In this document: piece by piece, positions 6,322-6,613 of the stretch | How the letters are laid out: every line of letters begins with the position of its first letter | Position numbering within the stretch: the stretch's first letter is position 1 | NCBI GenBank assembly: GCA_964457365.1 | Contig: CAYWFP010000151.1 | Location: 1-6,613 of the forward strand | Origin: CAYWFP01 sp964457365 | GTDB lineage: Bacteria; Planctomycetota; SZUA-567 | Direction: 5' to 3' | Length of the DNA: 6,613 nucleotides | Translations under genes and position numbers: made by a program | The notes under the pieces: generated by a model | Told to the model about the DNA's origin: nothing | What the model saw: only the letters and a program-made list of their open reading frames with translations | Databases searched by the model: none

Positions 6322-6613
6322 ATGGCACGCAAGGTAACGCTGTTCACCGGGCAATGGGCGGACATCCCGTTCGAGAAGATGTGCGAGTATGCCGCCGACA
6401 TGGGCTACGACGGGCTGGAGCTGGCCTGCTGGGGCGACCACATCGAGGTCGACAAGGCCGCCAAGAGCAAGAAGTACTGCGACGAGAAGCGCAAGATCCT
6501 CAAGAAGTACGGTCTCGGGTGCTGGGCGATCAGCAACCACCTCGCCGGGCAACTCGTCTGCGACCCCAACGACGACCACCGCTCCGACATGTTCGCGCCG
6601 AAGAACACCCACG
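6322..6613 (+). CDS. Sugar phosphate isomerase/epimerase, TIM barrel (N-terminal part, runs off window)
   Basis: Ninety-seven codons are visible with no stop before the window edge. The sequence fits the start of a xylose-isomerase-like TIM barrel (AP endonuclease 2 family), whose members are typically 250-350 residues. First strand VTLFTGQWAD (5-14), helix 1 (about 16-27), second strand YDGLELACWGDH (29-40) with E33 at the end of the strand, and third strand GLGCWAISNHLAGQ (64-77) with H73. Family members carry divalent-metal ligands, but those residues mostly lie later in the barrel and cannot be checked here. The pairing with a Gfo/Idh/MocA oxidoreductase is a common layout in sugar and inositol catabolism: the two enzymes interconvert keto and hydroxyl forms of a sugar or polyol. 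Members include IolE/IolH-like and hydroxypyruvate-isomerase-like proteins; none can be singled out from this fragment. Confidence 0.85.
   Translation, partial: MARKVTLFTGQWADIPFEKMCEYAADMGYDGLELACWGDHIEVDKAAKSKKYCDEKRKILKKYGLGCWAISNHLAGQLVCDPNDDHRSDMFAPKNTH

Noticed and set aside
1..6613. CRISPR arrays, tRNA or rRNA genes, insertion sequences, phage genes
   Set aside because: I found no regularly spaced repeats, no cloverleaf-like sequences, no transposase motifs and no flanking inverted or direct repeats typical of mobile elements.

Overview
The window is a GC-rich bacterial segment with every gene on the plus strand. It holds four intact or edge-cut genes, one gene remnant, and some readable control sequence. 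It probably comes from an anaerobe, because it carries a full-length single-chain pyruvate:ferredoxin oxidoreductase. A Gfo/Idh/MocA-type oxidoreductase paired with a TIM-barrel sugar isomerase/epimerase is common in the Planctomycetota/Lentisphaerota/Kiritimatiellota group. I suggest that group only as a low-confidence guess; nothing here fixes the taxonomy.

Layout. (1) 77-955: hslO, the redox-switched holdase chaperone Hsp33, with its four-cysteine zinc switch intact. (2) 956-1187: a 232-base leader with a weak promoter candidate and a possible small hairpin next to the following ribosome binding site. (3) 1188-4763: nifJ, 1191 residues, with all expected catalytic and iron-sulfur residues, plus an unusual six-cysteine patch in the linker before the thiamine-diphosphate motif. 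(4) 4760-4821: a compact switch point. A good sigma-70-like promoter begins on the nifJ stop codon, and its predicted start point lies inside the stem of the nifJ Rho-independent terminator. (5) 4832-5074: the N-terminal end of a GNAT acetyltransferase, cut off after about 44 residues and continuing into unrelated sequence. (6) About 4966-5102: an AT-richer stretch with short palindromes and C-run/T-run repeats, probably the control region of the next operon. (7) 5103-6290 and 6322-6613 (running off the end): an oxidoreductase and a sugar isomerase/epimerase, each with a strong ribosome binding site, 31 bases apart.

How they fit. PFOR makes acetyl-CoA and reduced ferredoxin in central anaerobic carbon metabolism and is oxygen-sensitive. 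Hsp33 protects proteins during oxidative unfolding, so the two neighbours share a redox theme, although the 232-base gap argues against simple co-transcription. The last two genes look like a two-step NAD(P)-dependent sugar or polyol module whose substrate cannot be read from sequence. The main surprise is the junction at about 4963, where a decayed acetyltransferase meets a foreign-looking promoter region. I saw no RNA genes, CRISPR arrays, insertion sequences or phage genes, and nothing that amounts to a clearly new system.
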